Below, in pieces: positions 1 through 7,526 of a stretch of DNA of 64,000 bases. The notes under the pieces are model-generated. The model was not told the origin of the DNA. It made no database searches and saw only the letters and a list, made by a program, of their open reading frames with translations. The first letter of the stretch is position 1. The number at the start of each line of letters is the position of its first letter. The stretch is from JBGLNJ01 sp041300525. GTDB taxonomy: Bacteria; Chloroflexota; Anaerolineae; Fen-1058. The stretch is taken from the NCBI GenBank assembly GCA_041300525.1, contig JBGLNJ010000001.1, positions 2,480,001-2,544,000 on the forward strand, read 5' to 3'. Made by a program: the position numbers and the translations under genes.

Positions 1-1422
1 GAAAAAGCGAACAAGTTCACGGCGGCCAATTACAAGACTGGGAAGGGAATGCCCTTTGTCGAACTGGGGATTGGCTGCGAAGCCTGTCACGGCCCCGGCT
101 CTGAGCACGCAGTGCCCGGTAAATCCACCAAAGACAATATCCCGGTCAACAAGAGCAAGGCGCTGGACGCGCAAATCTGCGGGCAATGTCACACGCGCGG
201 CGCTTCGAAAGACGACAAAGGTGAGACGCACCAGTATCCGCTTGGCTACATGCCCGGTGGAGATTTGAGCAAGGCTAACTGGACGCCCGTCCAGCCGACC
301 GGGCAGGACACGGATCCAAACTGGTGGGTTGACGGTCACGCCAAGACGTATCGCCAGCAGTATTTGGAATGGCTGCCATCCAAGCACGCGGCGGCCCTCG
401 ACACGCTCAAGAAACAAGGCGGGCAAGATGCCTGCGTTGCATGCCACAGCGCCGATGCGTTCCTGGCCTCGCAAGACAAGGCCGCCCAACCGGTCAAGCT
501 GGCGGATGCCAAGTTCGGCATCACCTGCCAGACATGCCACAGCCCGCACAAGACGGGCACACAGATGTTTAACGAACTGCTCCGGGACGAGTCATATAAA
601 GAATGTACGGCTTGCCACAACGGGACATCCGGCGGCGCCCGCCCGATCAAAGCGGGCGACGTGGTTCACGAGCCGATGCAGGAAATGTACGAAGGCAAAG
701 GTGCGGTCGGCGTCGAAGGCAAGGCTTCTCCGCACTTTACGGCCAAAGATGGACAGGCGATCTGCGCGAGCTGTCACATGCCCGGTCTCGCCAAGAGCGC
801 CGATGCGATTGCCACAGGCAATCGCGACATTGCAACTCACAACTGGAAGATCGTCATGCCGGGCAAGGCAGAGAAGGGTGAGCCGAGCGCGTGCAGCGCG
901 TGCCACCTCGGCGAAAAAGCCAATGCGCCCCAGTTCTCTGCCGACGCGTTGCAGATGGCGATTGACAGCCGCCAGAAGGAAACGATCAACGAACTCGCTG
1001 CGTTAGATGTTCGCCTCAAAGCATTGAGCGAAAAGAACGCAGCCTGGATTGACGACAAGACCCAAGCGCCTGCCGACACTGCGCCGGATAGCTTTAAAGC
1101 CGCCTTCACCAATATCTCTTTCGTCAAAGCCGATGACTCCAAGGGCTTTCACAATTACCCGTATGCCCAAGCCATCCTGGCCAAAGCCGATAGCGATCTC
1201 AAGACGCTCGATCAGCCGACGGCCACGCCGACGTCAGTTCCTCCCACGCCGGAGCCGCCGACCCCGTCCCCAACACCGGAGCCGCTGCCAACGGCTGCTC
1301 CAACGGCAGCGCCGGCGCCACAAGCTGCTCCGGGCACGAATTGGCTCGTGTGGTTGGGTCTCGTCGCTATCGTGATCGTTGTGCTGGCCGCGGTGGGCAC
1401 GCGCAGGCCGAAGGCAAGCTAG
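1..1422 (+). CDS. Membrane-anchored multiheme c-type cytochrome (5' partial)
   Basis: The reading frame is open from base 1, so the true start lies left of the window. Seven CXXCH haem c motifs are visible (CEACH, CGQCH, CVACH, CQTCH, CTACH, CASCH, CSACH); further haems may lie upstream. After the haem domain comes a Pro/Thr-rich linker (about 1210-1335) and a single C-terminal membrane helix ending in basic residues. This is the layout of an extracytoplasmic electron carrier or reductase tethered to the membrane. The sequence resembles the cytochrome c554 type of multiheme proteins, but the substrate cannot be read from it. It is followed after 43 bases by another multiheme gene and a b-type cytochrome, suggesting one quinol-linked electron-transfer complex. 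Confidence 0.85.
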   Translation, partial: EKANKFTAANYKTGKGMPFVELGIGCEACHGPGSEHAVPGKSTKDNIPVNKSKALDAQICGQCHTRGASKDDKGETHQYPLGYMPGGDLSKANWTPVQPTGQDTDPNWWVDGHAKTYRQQYLEWLPSKHAAALDTLKKQGGQDACVACHSADAFLASQDKAAQPVKLADAKFGITCQTCHSPHKTGTQMFNELLRDESYKECTACHNGTSGGARPIKAGDVVHEPMQEMYEGKGAVGVEGKASPHFTAKDGQAICASCHMPGLAKSADAIATGNRDIATHNWKIVMPGKAEKGEPSACSACHLGEKANAPQFSADALQMAIDSRQKETINELAALDVRLKALSEKNAAWIDDKTQAPADTAPDSFKAAFTNISFVKADDSKGFHNYPYAQAILAKADSDLKTLDQPTATPTSVPPTPEPPTPSPTPEPLPTAAPTAAPAPQAAPGTNWLVWLGLVAIVIVVLAAVGTRRPKAS

Positions 1423-1465
1423 TAAAAGGTTCTCGCAAGTAACGTCGAACGAAGGAGTCAACACT

Positions 1466-2008
1466 ATGGGACGCACAAACAGTCGCGTCATCGTCAGCCT
1501 GGTTGCAGCCCTGATCGTGTTGGCCGTTTTATTGGTGGTGAGCCGGAGCGCGTCGGCTAGCGTGGTCACGGGACTAGTCGCCGAGGCCACCCCCACTGCG
1601 CCTTCAGCTCCGCCCGCCGCTGCGAATAATCAAGTTTGCCTGGGTTGTCACTCCAGCCCCGGTCAGCAGATGAAGGCCCTTAACGGGGAGATTATCTCGC
1701 TCTACGTTGACCCGGATGCTTTCAGGAATTCGGTGCATGGCGCCAAGGGTTTTGCCTGCACTGTATGCCACACCAACATATCGGGCTATCCGCACCCGGG
1801 ATACAAGCCGGCCGATCGGCGACAGGTGACGCTCAACCTGTACCAGGCCTGCAAGCAGTGCCACGCCGACAATTATCAAAAGACGCTGGACAGCGTTCAC
1901 CAAAAGGCGCTGGCCTCGGGCAATCGTCTGGGCGCGGTTTGCGCCGACTGCCATGCCGCGCTGGCGAATTCCTTTGACCTGCAGCAAGTGTCATGCCGCG
2001 ATCTTTAA
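1466..2008 (+). CDS. Multiheme cytochrome c, N-terminal part (frameshifted)
   Basis: The start is the ATG at 1466, which has a GAAGGAG ribosome site just upstream and opens a signal-anchor sequence (MGRTNSRVIVSLVAAL and following hydrophobic residues). Haem motifs CLGCH, CTVCH, CKQCH and CADCH follow. The frame then loses similarity near 1970 and stops at 2008, while the next haem motifs continue in another frame from about 1970. I read this as the first half of one multiheme protein split by a one-base type frameshift near 1965-1980. Whether the shift is real or a sequencing error cannot be decided here. Confidence 0.75.
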   Translation: MGRTNSRVIVSLVAALIVLAVLLVVSRSASASVVTGLVAEATPTAPSAPPAAANNQVCLGCHSSPGQQMKALNGEIISLYVDPDAFRNSVHGAKGFACTVCHTNISGYPHPGYKPADRRQVTLNLYQACKQCHADNYQKTLDSVHQKALASGNRLGAVCADCHAALANSFDLQQVSCRDL

Positions 2009-2597
2009 CCAGTATAAGGACAGCGTCCACGGTTCAGCCTTGACCGGCACGGATAACCCCGACGTGCCGACTTGTGTTGACTGCCACGGCGTACACAAGA
2101 TTGGGGACCCCACCCCGGCGGCTTTTCGACTCATGTCGCCCACGGAGATGTGCGGCAAGTGTCACACCGACTCGAAGCGGATGAGCAAGTATGGCATCTC
2201 GACCAATGTGCTCAACTCGTGCGTGGCCGATTTTCACGGCACGACCGTGACCTTGTTCGAAAAGCAATCACCCGACCAGATTACGAACAAGCCCGTCTGC
2301 TTTGACTGTCACGGCGTACACGACATCGCCAACACCAAGGACCCCAAGGCCGGCTTGCAGATTAAATCCAATTTGCTCAAGGCGTGTCAAAAGTGCCACC
2401 CGGACGCCACGACAGAGAACTTTGCGGCCTCGTGGCTCAGCCATTACGAGCCAACACCCTCCAGGTTCCCGGCGGTGTACTATATCAACCTATTCTACAA
2501 AATCTTTATTCCGGCCGTGTTGGGCTTTATGGCTTTGATGGTTATATTGGATGCAGTCTGGCGAGTGCGGAACCGCAGCACGGGCAAGGAGGCCTAG
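1953..2597 (+). CDS. Multiheme cytochrome c, C-terminal part with membrane anchor
   Basis: This frame continues the gene that starts at 1466. It carries CSKCH, CVDCH, CGKCH, CFDCH and CQKCH, plus a near-motif CVADFH that does not fit the canonical haem site. A C-terminal membrane helix (about 2478-2550) and a short basic tail follow. Meaningful similarity begins at about 1972, so the first residues of the frame are probably not translated as a start. With the upstream half the protein would have about nine haems and both an N-terminal signal and a C-terminal anchor. Its stop lies one base before the next start codon, with the GGAGG site of the next gene inside its last codons. Confidence 0.75.
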   Translation: MPRWRIPLTCSKCHAAIFNQYKDSVHGSALTGTDNPDVPTCVDCHGVHKIGDPTPAAFRLMSPTEMCGKCHTDSKRMSKYGISTNVLNSCVADFHGTTVTLFEKQSPDQITNKPVCFDCHGVHDIANTKDPKAGLQIKSNLLKACQKCHPDATTENFAASWLSHYEPTPSRFPAVYYINLFYKIFIPAVLGFMALMVILDAVWRVRNRSTGKEA

Positions 2598-2598
2598 C

Positions 2599-3228
2599 AT
2601 GGCGACTCGAGCTCAAAAGATGATGCCCGAAATCGCCCGTGGGCGTTACTTGCGGTTCGACCTGCTCGCCCGACTGGAACATGTTCTGTCGGTTTCGTTC
2701 ACCCTGTTGGGTGCGACCGGGCTGCCCCAAAAGCTTGCCGGCGGTTGGTTTGCGGAAGCCGCCATCAAGTTCTTTGGCGGCATCGAAATGACGCGCGCCA
2801 TTCACCACATCAACGCCATCGTGATGATTCTGCTCGCGGTCTATCACGTGGTGGCCGTGGCTTATCGCATCTTTGTGTTGCGCCAGCGATTGACCATGCT
2901 GCCGATGTTGAGCGATTTTTCCGAATGGTGGCAGGATACGCGCTACAAGCTAGGACTGGTCAAGACCCCGGCCAGGTTCGGACGCTATAGTTACGGCGAA
3001 AAGATGGAATACTGGGCCATGCTGTGGGGCACGCTGGTGATGGGCATCACGGGCCTGATGTTGTGGAATCCCATCTCGACAGCTCAACTCGTTCCTGGCG
3101 AGTGGATTCCGGCCGCCAAAGCCGCGCACGGCGCCGAAGCCATTCTGGCTGTGCTCGCCATCGTCATCTGGCACTTTTACAGCATGCATCTCAAGACGTT
3201 CAACAAGAGCATGTTCACCGCCACCTGA
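2599..3228 (+). CDS. Membrane cytochrome b (b561 / formate dehydrogenase gamma-like)
   Basis: The ATG at 2599 follows a GGAGG site at about 2588 and lies 1 base past the upstream stop. The protein of 209 residues has four hydrophobic segments. Histidines suitable for b-haem ligation lie in an RAIHHINA motif, in a YHVVAVAYR helix and in the last helix (WHFYSMH). This is the plan of cytochrome b subunits that pass quinol electrons to c-type cytochromes. The frame stops directly after FNKSMFTAT, whereas the following sequence in another frame continues smoothly (LSEEEMAHEH). A frameshift near 3222 has therefore probably split a b-c cytochrome fusion protein. Confidence 0.75.
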   Translation: MATRAQKMMPEIARGRYLRFDLLARLEHVLSVSFTLLGATGLPQKLAGGWFAEAAIKFFGGIEMTRAIHHINAIVMILLAVYHVVAVAYRIFVLRQRLTMLPMLSDFSEWWQDTRYKLGLVKTPARFGRYSYGEKMEYWAMLWGTLVMGITGLMLWNPISTAQLVPGEWIPAAKAAHGAEAILAVLAIVIWHFYSMHLKTFNKSMFTAT

Positions 3229-3239
3229 GCGAAGAAGAG

Positions 3240-3791
3240 ATGGCGCACGAGCATGGCCGAGAACTGGAAGCCATTGCTCTTGGCACGGCGCAGCGCAAGA
3301 TCGAACCGCAAGTGCTGCGCGCCCGACAAATGGTCTACTTTCCAGTCGCCACCGTCATCGGGCTGGTTCTGGCATTCGGCATCTACAAGATTGCGACGCT
3401 GGAAAACACCGCCCGCATCACGACTGTGCCGAACCCGGTGAATGTGGCGGTGCTGGTCACGGCGACGCCGCAAGCCACTCCCACGCGCGCGCCTACCCCG
3501 GTTCCCACTCCGTCGCCAACCGGGACTGGCGGCCTCACCTTCGTCAAAGACATCCAGCCCGTGTTCCAGGCCAAGTGCGCTGCTTGCCACGGCACCATGG
3601 GCGGGTTGACGCTGACGACCTACGAGAGCTTGATGCACGGCGGCGCTTCAGGCCCGGCCATCACACCGCAAGATCCGGACAAGAGTATGATCATCAAAAA
3701 GATGATGGTTGGGGGACACCCTGGTCAGTTGACACCTGAAGAGCTTGAAATCGTGCGCAAGTGGATTGCCGAGGGCGCGGCAGAGCAATAA
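3240..3791 (+). CDS. Membrane-anchored c-type cytochrome domain (probable continuation of the cytochrome b gene)
   Basis: This frame begins with MAHEHGREL and has one membrane helix (VYFPVATVIGLVLAFGIY). A Pro/Thr linker follows, then a monohaem cytochrome c domain with CAACHG and a late Met-rich segment (SMIIKKMMVGG) that could give the distal Met ligand. In-frame sequence upstream of the ATG (LSEEE) fits directly onto the end of the preceding cytochrome b. I infer one protein broken by a frameshift near 3222. If intact it would carry quinol electrons from b haem to c haem, next to the two multiheme proteins. Confidence 0.7.
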   Translation: MAHEHGRELEAIALGTAQRKIEPQVLRARQMVYFPVATVIGLVLAFGIYKIATLENTARITTVPNPVNVAVLVTATPQATPTRAPTPVPTPSPTGTGGLTFVKDIQPVFQAKCAACHGTMGGLTLTTYESLMHGGASGPAITPQDPDKSMIIKKMMVGGHPGQLTPEELEIVRKWIAEGAAEQ

Positions 3792-3936
3792 TCCGTCTCC
3801 GGCATATCGGTCATCAATGTCGTAAAGTTAGGGCCATAGCGTAGGGCCTCGCGTAGCGGCCCGTTTCCGCGCTTGGAAAGACGCCCACAAGGGGCTATGC
3901 TATGCTTATCTTAATGACATTGAACCCCCATACGGT

Positions 3937-4084
3937 TCAGACGAACTGGGCAAAGCGATCGCGCCGCCGCGCTTCTTTGCCCTCCATATAGTTGGCGGGA
4001 TCAAAGCCCTTGACTTCAGAGGCGATGTGGACATTGAGCGGCGACGGATCGAACAGCGTGATCGGCCCGATGCCCGTCCGCCCG
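3937..4084 (-). pseudogene. Short fragment of a second fabF-like gene, inverted
   Basis: On the minus strand this stretch encodes about 48 residues (GIGPITLFDPSPLNV, then a conserved stretch ending in RRRDRFAQFV and a stop). It matches residues about 35-80 of the complete FabF at 4625-5869 with several substitutions, so it comes from a different copy and is not a simple duplicate. Both ends are abrupt. On its right side it meets the MoaE reading frame. It is a relic or junction piece and is not expressed as a protein. Confidence 0.75.
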
Positions 4085-4545
4085 TGAGCGGCGGCAGCGA
4101 GTTTCCCGTCATTACGCGCATCACGGCGGAAGCATTCGACGTGAGCCAGATCGTGCGCGAGCTGACGCTCGCCACGAGCGGCGCGGTCGTGACGTTTACC
4201 GGGGCCGTGCGCGGCGCGGAGCGCGACAAACAGGTGACGCAGCTTTTTTACGAAGCGTATACGCCCATGGCCGAGGCCAAGCTCCGGCAGGTGGCCGGCG
4301 AGATGCGCGCGCGTTTTCCGCACATCGAAGGCATTGCGTTGATTCAGCGCATCGGCGAAATGTCCGCCGGCGAGCCGACGGTGCTGGTGGCGGTCTCGTC
4401 GCCGCATCGCGACCAGGGCTGCTTTGAAGCGGCGCGCTATGGCATTGACCGGATCAAGGAAATCGTGCCGGTGTGGAAAAAAGAGATCGGCCCCAACGGC
4501 GAAGAATGGATCGAAGGGCATTACACGCCCAAGGCCGGCGATTGA
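4078..4545 (+). CDS. moaE: Molybdopterin synthase catalytic subunit MoaE (5' truncated MoaD-MoaE)
   Basis: The protein is MoaE-like throughout: VVTFTGAVRG near the start, EAYTPMAEAKLR, then VSSPHRDQGCFEAARYGIDRIKEIVPVWKKE with the conserved active-site lysines. It transfers sulfur from MoaD thiocarboxylate to precursor Z in molybdenum cofactor synthesis. Its recognisable sequence is preceded by PPVSGG, which matches the C-terminal diglycine tail of MoaD. The gene was therefore probably a MoaD-MoaE fusion whose MoaD part is missing. No good start codon with ribosome site exists. Upstream of about 4078 the frame is antisense to a fabF fragment, so the 5' end is a breakpoint. Confidence 0.8.
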   Translation, partial: PPVSGGSEFPVITRITAEAFDVSQIVRELTLATSGAVVTFTGAVRGAERDKQVTQLFYEAYTPMAEAKLRQVAGEMRARFPHIEGIALIQRIGEMSAGEPTVLVAVSSPHRDQGCFEAARYGIDRIKEIVPVWKKEIGPNGEEWIEGHYTPKAGD

Positions 4546-4548
4546 ACT

Positions 4549-4580
4549 GATTCTAGATTTCCGATTGCGGATTTCGGCGA
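4549..4580. repeat. Low-complexity GATT/CGGATTT repeat
   Basis: A short run of the type GATTTCCGATTGCGGATTT lies between moaE and fabF. The same style of sequence recurs at 20.6, 20.7, 25.9, 35.8 and 61.6 kb. Confidence 0.5.
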
Positions 4581-4624
4581 GCTCGACAAAAACCGCACAC
4601 TCAAACGCCACAAGGGGAAAAGAC

Positions 4625-5869
4625 ATGAACCAACCTCGCGTCGTCATCACCGGCATGGGCACGATCAATCCGTGCGGACTGGATGTGGACACCACCTGGG
4701 ACAACCTGCTGAATGGCAAAAGCGGCGTCGGGCCGATCACGCTGTTCGACCCGGCGCCGCTCAATGTGAAAATCGCCGCCGAGGTCAAGGGCTTTGATCC
4801 GGCGAATTACATGGACGGGAAAGAGGCGCGGCGGCGCGACCGCTTTGCGCAATTCGCCATCGCGTCCACCGTCCAGGCCGTCCGGCAAGCCCGCCTCACG
4901 CTTGACGAGTCGAACGCCGACGAGGTGGGCGTGATCATGGGCACGGCGATCGGCGGACTGCAATCTTACTTTGAATGTATGGAGACGTACATCAAGCAAG
5001 GGCCGCGCCGCATCAACCCGTTCACGATGACGATGTTCATTGCCGATAGCGCGTCGGCCCAGATCGCCATCAACCTGGGGGCACGCGGCCCCAACTTTGC
5101 GCCGGTCTCGGCCTGCGCGGCGGGGGCCGATGGCGTTGGGTTGGCCTATGAACTGATCATGCGCGGCGACGCCACGGCCATGGTATGCGGCGGCTCAGAG
5201 GCCACCGTTACACCCGTGGGCATCGCCTCGTTTGACCGGCTGGGCGCCATGACGCGCGAGAGCGATAACCCCACGCAAGCCTGCCGCCCATTCTCGGGCG
5301 ACCGCAGCGGGCTGGTGATGGGCGAGGGCGCTGGCATCTTGGTGCTGGAATTGCTCGACAGCGCGCTGGCGCGCGGGGCCGAGCCGCTGGCGGAACTCGC
5401 CGGCTATGGCTGCACGTGCGATGCGTTCCACATCAGCGCGCCGCTGGAAAGCGGCGCGGGCGCCGCCAAAGCGATGTCACTCGCGCTCAAGCACGCCGGG
5501 CTGCGGCCGGAGGACGTAGACTTTATCAGCGCGCACGGCACGGCGACCGACCTCAACGATCCGATGGAGACGCGCGCCATCAAGACCGTCTTTAGCGAGC
5601 GCGCTTATCAAGTTCCCGTCAGCGGCACCAAATCCATGACGGGGCACATGATGGGCGCGACGGGCGCGCTCGAGGCGCTCTTGTGCGTGCAAGCCATTCG
5701 CGCCGGCAAGGTTCCCCCCACCCTCAACCTCAACACGCCCGACCCGCAGTGCGATCTGGATTACGTGCCGAATGTGGCGCGCGATGTGCCCGTCCGCGTG
5801 GCGATGACCAACGCCTTTGGCTTTGGCGGGCACAATTCCGTCCTGATCATCAAACAGTATGAGGAGTGA
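4625..5869 (+). CDS. fabF: Beta-ketoacyl-ACP synthase II
   Basis: This is a complete 414-residue condensing enzyme that elongates acyl-ACP with malonyl-ACP in fatty-acid synthesis. It starts MNQPRVVITGMGTINPCG behind an AAGGGGAAA ribosome site. The catalytic triad is visible: the nucleophile Cys in VSACAAGAD, His in SAHGTATDLND and His in KSMTGHMMGA, followed by the conserved AFGFGGHN. Length is normal for the family. Its stop overlaps the GTG start of the RNase III gene by four bases (GTGA), so the two are translationally coupled, an arrangement common for fabF-rnc. Confidence 0.97.
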   Translation: MNQPRVVITGMGTINPCGLDVDTTWDNLLNGKSGVGPITLFDPAPLNVKIAAEVKGFDPANYMDGKEARRRDRFAQFAIASTVQAVRQARLTLDESNADEVGVIMGTAIGGLQSYFECMETYIKQGPRRINPFTMTMFIADSASAQIAINLGARGPNFAPVSACAAGADGVGLAYELIMRGDATAMVCGGSEATVTPVGIASFDRLGAMTRESDNPTQACRPFSGDRSGLVMGEGAGILVLELLDSALARGAEPLAELAGYGCTCDAFHISAPLESGAGAAKAMSLALKHAGLRPEDVDFISAHGTATDLNDPMETRAIKTVFSERAYQVPVSGTKSMTGHMMGATGALEALLCVQAIRAGKVPPTLNLNTPDPQCDLDYVPNVARDVPVRVAMTNAFGFGGHNSVLIIKQYEE

Positions 5870-6645
5870 GCGTGGAATTGCCTTTGCCGACATCAACAGA
5901 GCCACAAGAACTTGCCAAGTTAGCCTGCGTCCCGGCCTTTCGTGATCCCTCTCTCCTGGGCCGCGCGCTCACGCACCGTTCCTATCTCAACGAGCACCCG
6001 GAACTCTCGCTGGAAGACAACGAGCGGCTCGAATTCCTGGGCGATGCGGTGCTGGATTTTGTCGTGGGCGCGTGGCTCTACAATCGTTTCCCCGAATTGC
6101 CGGAAGGCCGCCTGACCAGCCTGCGCGCCGCATTGGTCAAGACCGACACGCTGGCCGAGTTCGCCGGCCAGATCGGCCTGCCCGATCAACTGCGGTTGGG
6201 CAAAGGCGAAACGGAAAGCGGCGGGCGAGCGCGCACCTCGCTGCTGTGCAATGTGTTTGAAGCCGTCATCGGCGCGCTGTATCTCGACCAGGGATTGGAT
6301 GCGGTATCGGAACTGCTGCGCCACCTGTTGCCCGACGAAGTCGAGCGCATCATGTCCGACGAGCGCGACCGCGATGCCAAGAGCATCCTGCAAGAGTGGA
6401 GCCAGGCCAAGCACAGCCACACCCCGCGTTATCGCACCGCCAGCGCCGAAGGGCCGGATCACGCCCGGCAGTTCACGATTGAGGTTCACATCGGCGAGCA
6501 CGTCGTGGGGCGCGGCGTGGGACCGAGCAAGCAAATCGCCGCGCAAGCCGCCGCGTCCGACGCGCTGGCGCGGCTCGACGTAATCTGGCCGGTGGAGCTG
6601 CTGCCGGAGGAGCCGGCGAGTGAAGAGACAGCCGAGTCCGGGTAG
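5866..6645 (+). CDS. rnc: Ribonuclease III
   Basis: This is a 259-residue double-strand-specific RNase for rRNA and mRNA processing. The start is the GTG at 5866, overlapping the fabF stop in GTGA. The RNase III signature NERLEFLGDAVLDFVV holds the metal-binding Glu and Asp, and the second acidic motif lies in CNVFEAVIGALYLD. A C-terminal dsRNA-binding domain (about residues 165-240, ending AAQAAASDALARL) follows. A short acidic tail rich in Glu ends the protein. Nothing unusual is seen. Confidence 0.97.
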   Translation: MSVELPLPTSTEPQELAKLACVPAFRDPSLLGRALTHRSYLNEHPELSLEDNERLEFLGDAVLDFVVGAWLYNRFPELPEGRLTSLRAALVKTDTLAEFAGQIGLPDQLRLGKGETESGGRARTSLLCNVFEAVIGALYLDQGLDAVSELLRHLLPDEVERIMSDERDRDAKSILQEWSQAKHSHTPRYRTASAEGPDHARQFTIEVHIGEHVVGRGVGPSKQIAAQAAASDALARLDVIWPVELLPEEPASEETAESG

Positions 6646-6899
6646 AGGGGGCGCGAGGCAGCGTTGATGCGCATCATCACCCGCGGTGGGCGAAGGCTGA
6701 CAGCTATTGGTGAAGCGAGTTCGTGAGGCTGATAAGGTGAAACCAAATCGCGGCACGATACGGCAAGGAAGTGATAGGGATTTCTGCGTTGGCGCGAATC
6801 TCTTCCCGCAGTAGCGCGGCCCAATGGGCATAATCAACGATGGGGCGGTTGTGGTAGCATAGAGTCCGGCAGAAAAGATACCGCACAGGAGGAACTCGA

Positions 6900-7391
6900 A
6901 TGGAACTCAAGGTCGTTCAAATCGAAAAGCCTGAAGACACTAACTTTATCCTGGGGCAATCGCATTTCATCAAGACGGTCGAGGACTTGCACGAAACGCT
7001 CGTGCAGGCCGTGCCCGGCATCAAATTCGGGCTGGCGTTCTGCGAGTCGTCCGGCCTGGCGCTGGTGCGCGCCAGCGGCACCGACCCGGAACTCGTCGAG
7101 CTGGCCAAGAAAAACGCTTTGGCGCTTGCGGCGGGCCATTCGTTCATCATCTTTCTGGGCGCTGGCGCCTTTCCCATCAACGTGCTCAACCAGGTCAAGC
7201 TGGTGCCGGAGGTGTGCCACGTCTTTTGCGCCACGGCCAATCCCACGCAGGTCATCCTGGCGGAGACGGAACAGGGGCGCGGGATTCTGGGCGTGATTGA
7301 CGGCGTCACGACCCGGGGGATCGAGGACGAGTCGGGCGTGGCATGGCGCACAGGATTCTTGCGCAAAATCGGGTACAAGCTCGGCGGATGA
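6900..7391 (+). CDS. Adenosine-specific kinase-like protein (DUF355 family)
   Basis: The 163-residue protein starts MELKVVQIEKPEDTN with an AGGAGG site about 7 bases upstream. It matches the small family first described structurally as adenosine-specific kinase (Pfam PF04008): HFIKTVEDLHETL, IKFGLAFCESSG, then GHSFIIFLGAGAFPINVLN and the cysteine-containing VCHVFCATANP. The cellular role in bacteria is poorly defined. The gene stands alone between a 254-base spacer and a perfect inverted repeat at 7409-7445. Confidence 0.85.
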   Translation: MELKVVQIEKPEDTNFILGQSHFIKTVEDLHETLVQAVPGIKFGLAFCESSGLALVRASGTDPELVELAKKNALALAAGHSFIIFLGAGAFPINVLNQVKLVPEVCHVFCATANPTQVILAETEQGRGILGVIDGVTTRGIEDESGVAWRTGFLRKIGYKLGG

Positions 7392-7408
7392 ACCCGATCA
7401 GGCGACGC

Positions 7409-7445
7409 ACCCTTGCGAAGATTAGAGTACCCCCTTCGCAAGGGT
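7409..7445. repeat. Perfect 12-bp inverted repeat
   Basis: Arms ACCCTTGCGAAG and CTTCGCAAGGGT are separated by 13 bases. There is no T-run, so intrinsic termination is unlikely. The right-arm 12-mer CTTCGCAAGGGT also occurs at about 16108-16119, so this is probably a dispersed repeat. Confidence 0.6.
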
Positions 7446-7526
7446 CGGCATTATACTTCTTCCATTATTCTGTGGTATCATCTCACCATCAATTTCAGTC
7501 ATGCGTGCACCTGAGGAGGTTCCCCG

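Noticed and set aside
3937..4788. Long minus-strand ORF as a second FabF gene
   Set aside because: Only 3937-4084 resembles FabF; the rest is antisense of moaE and fabF.
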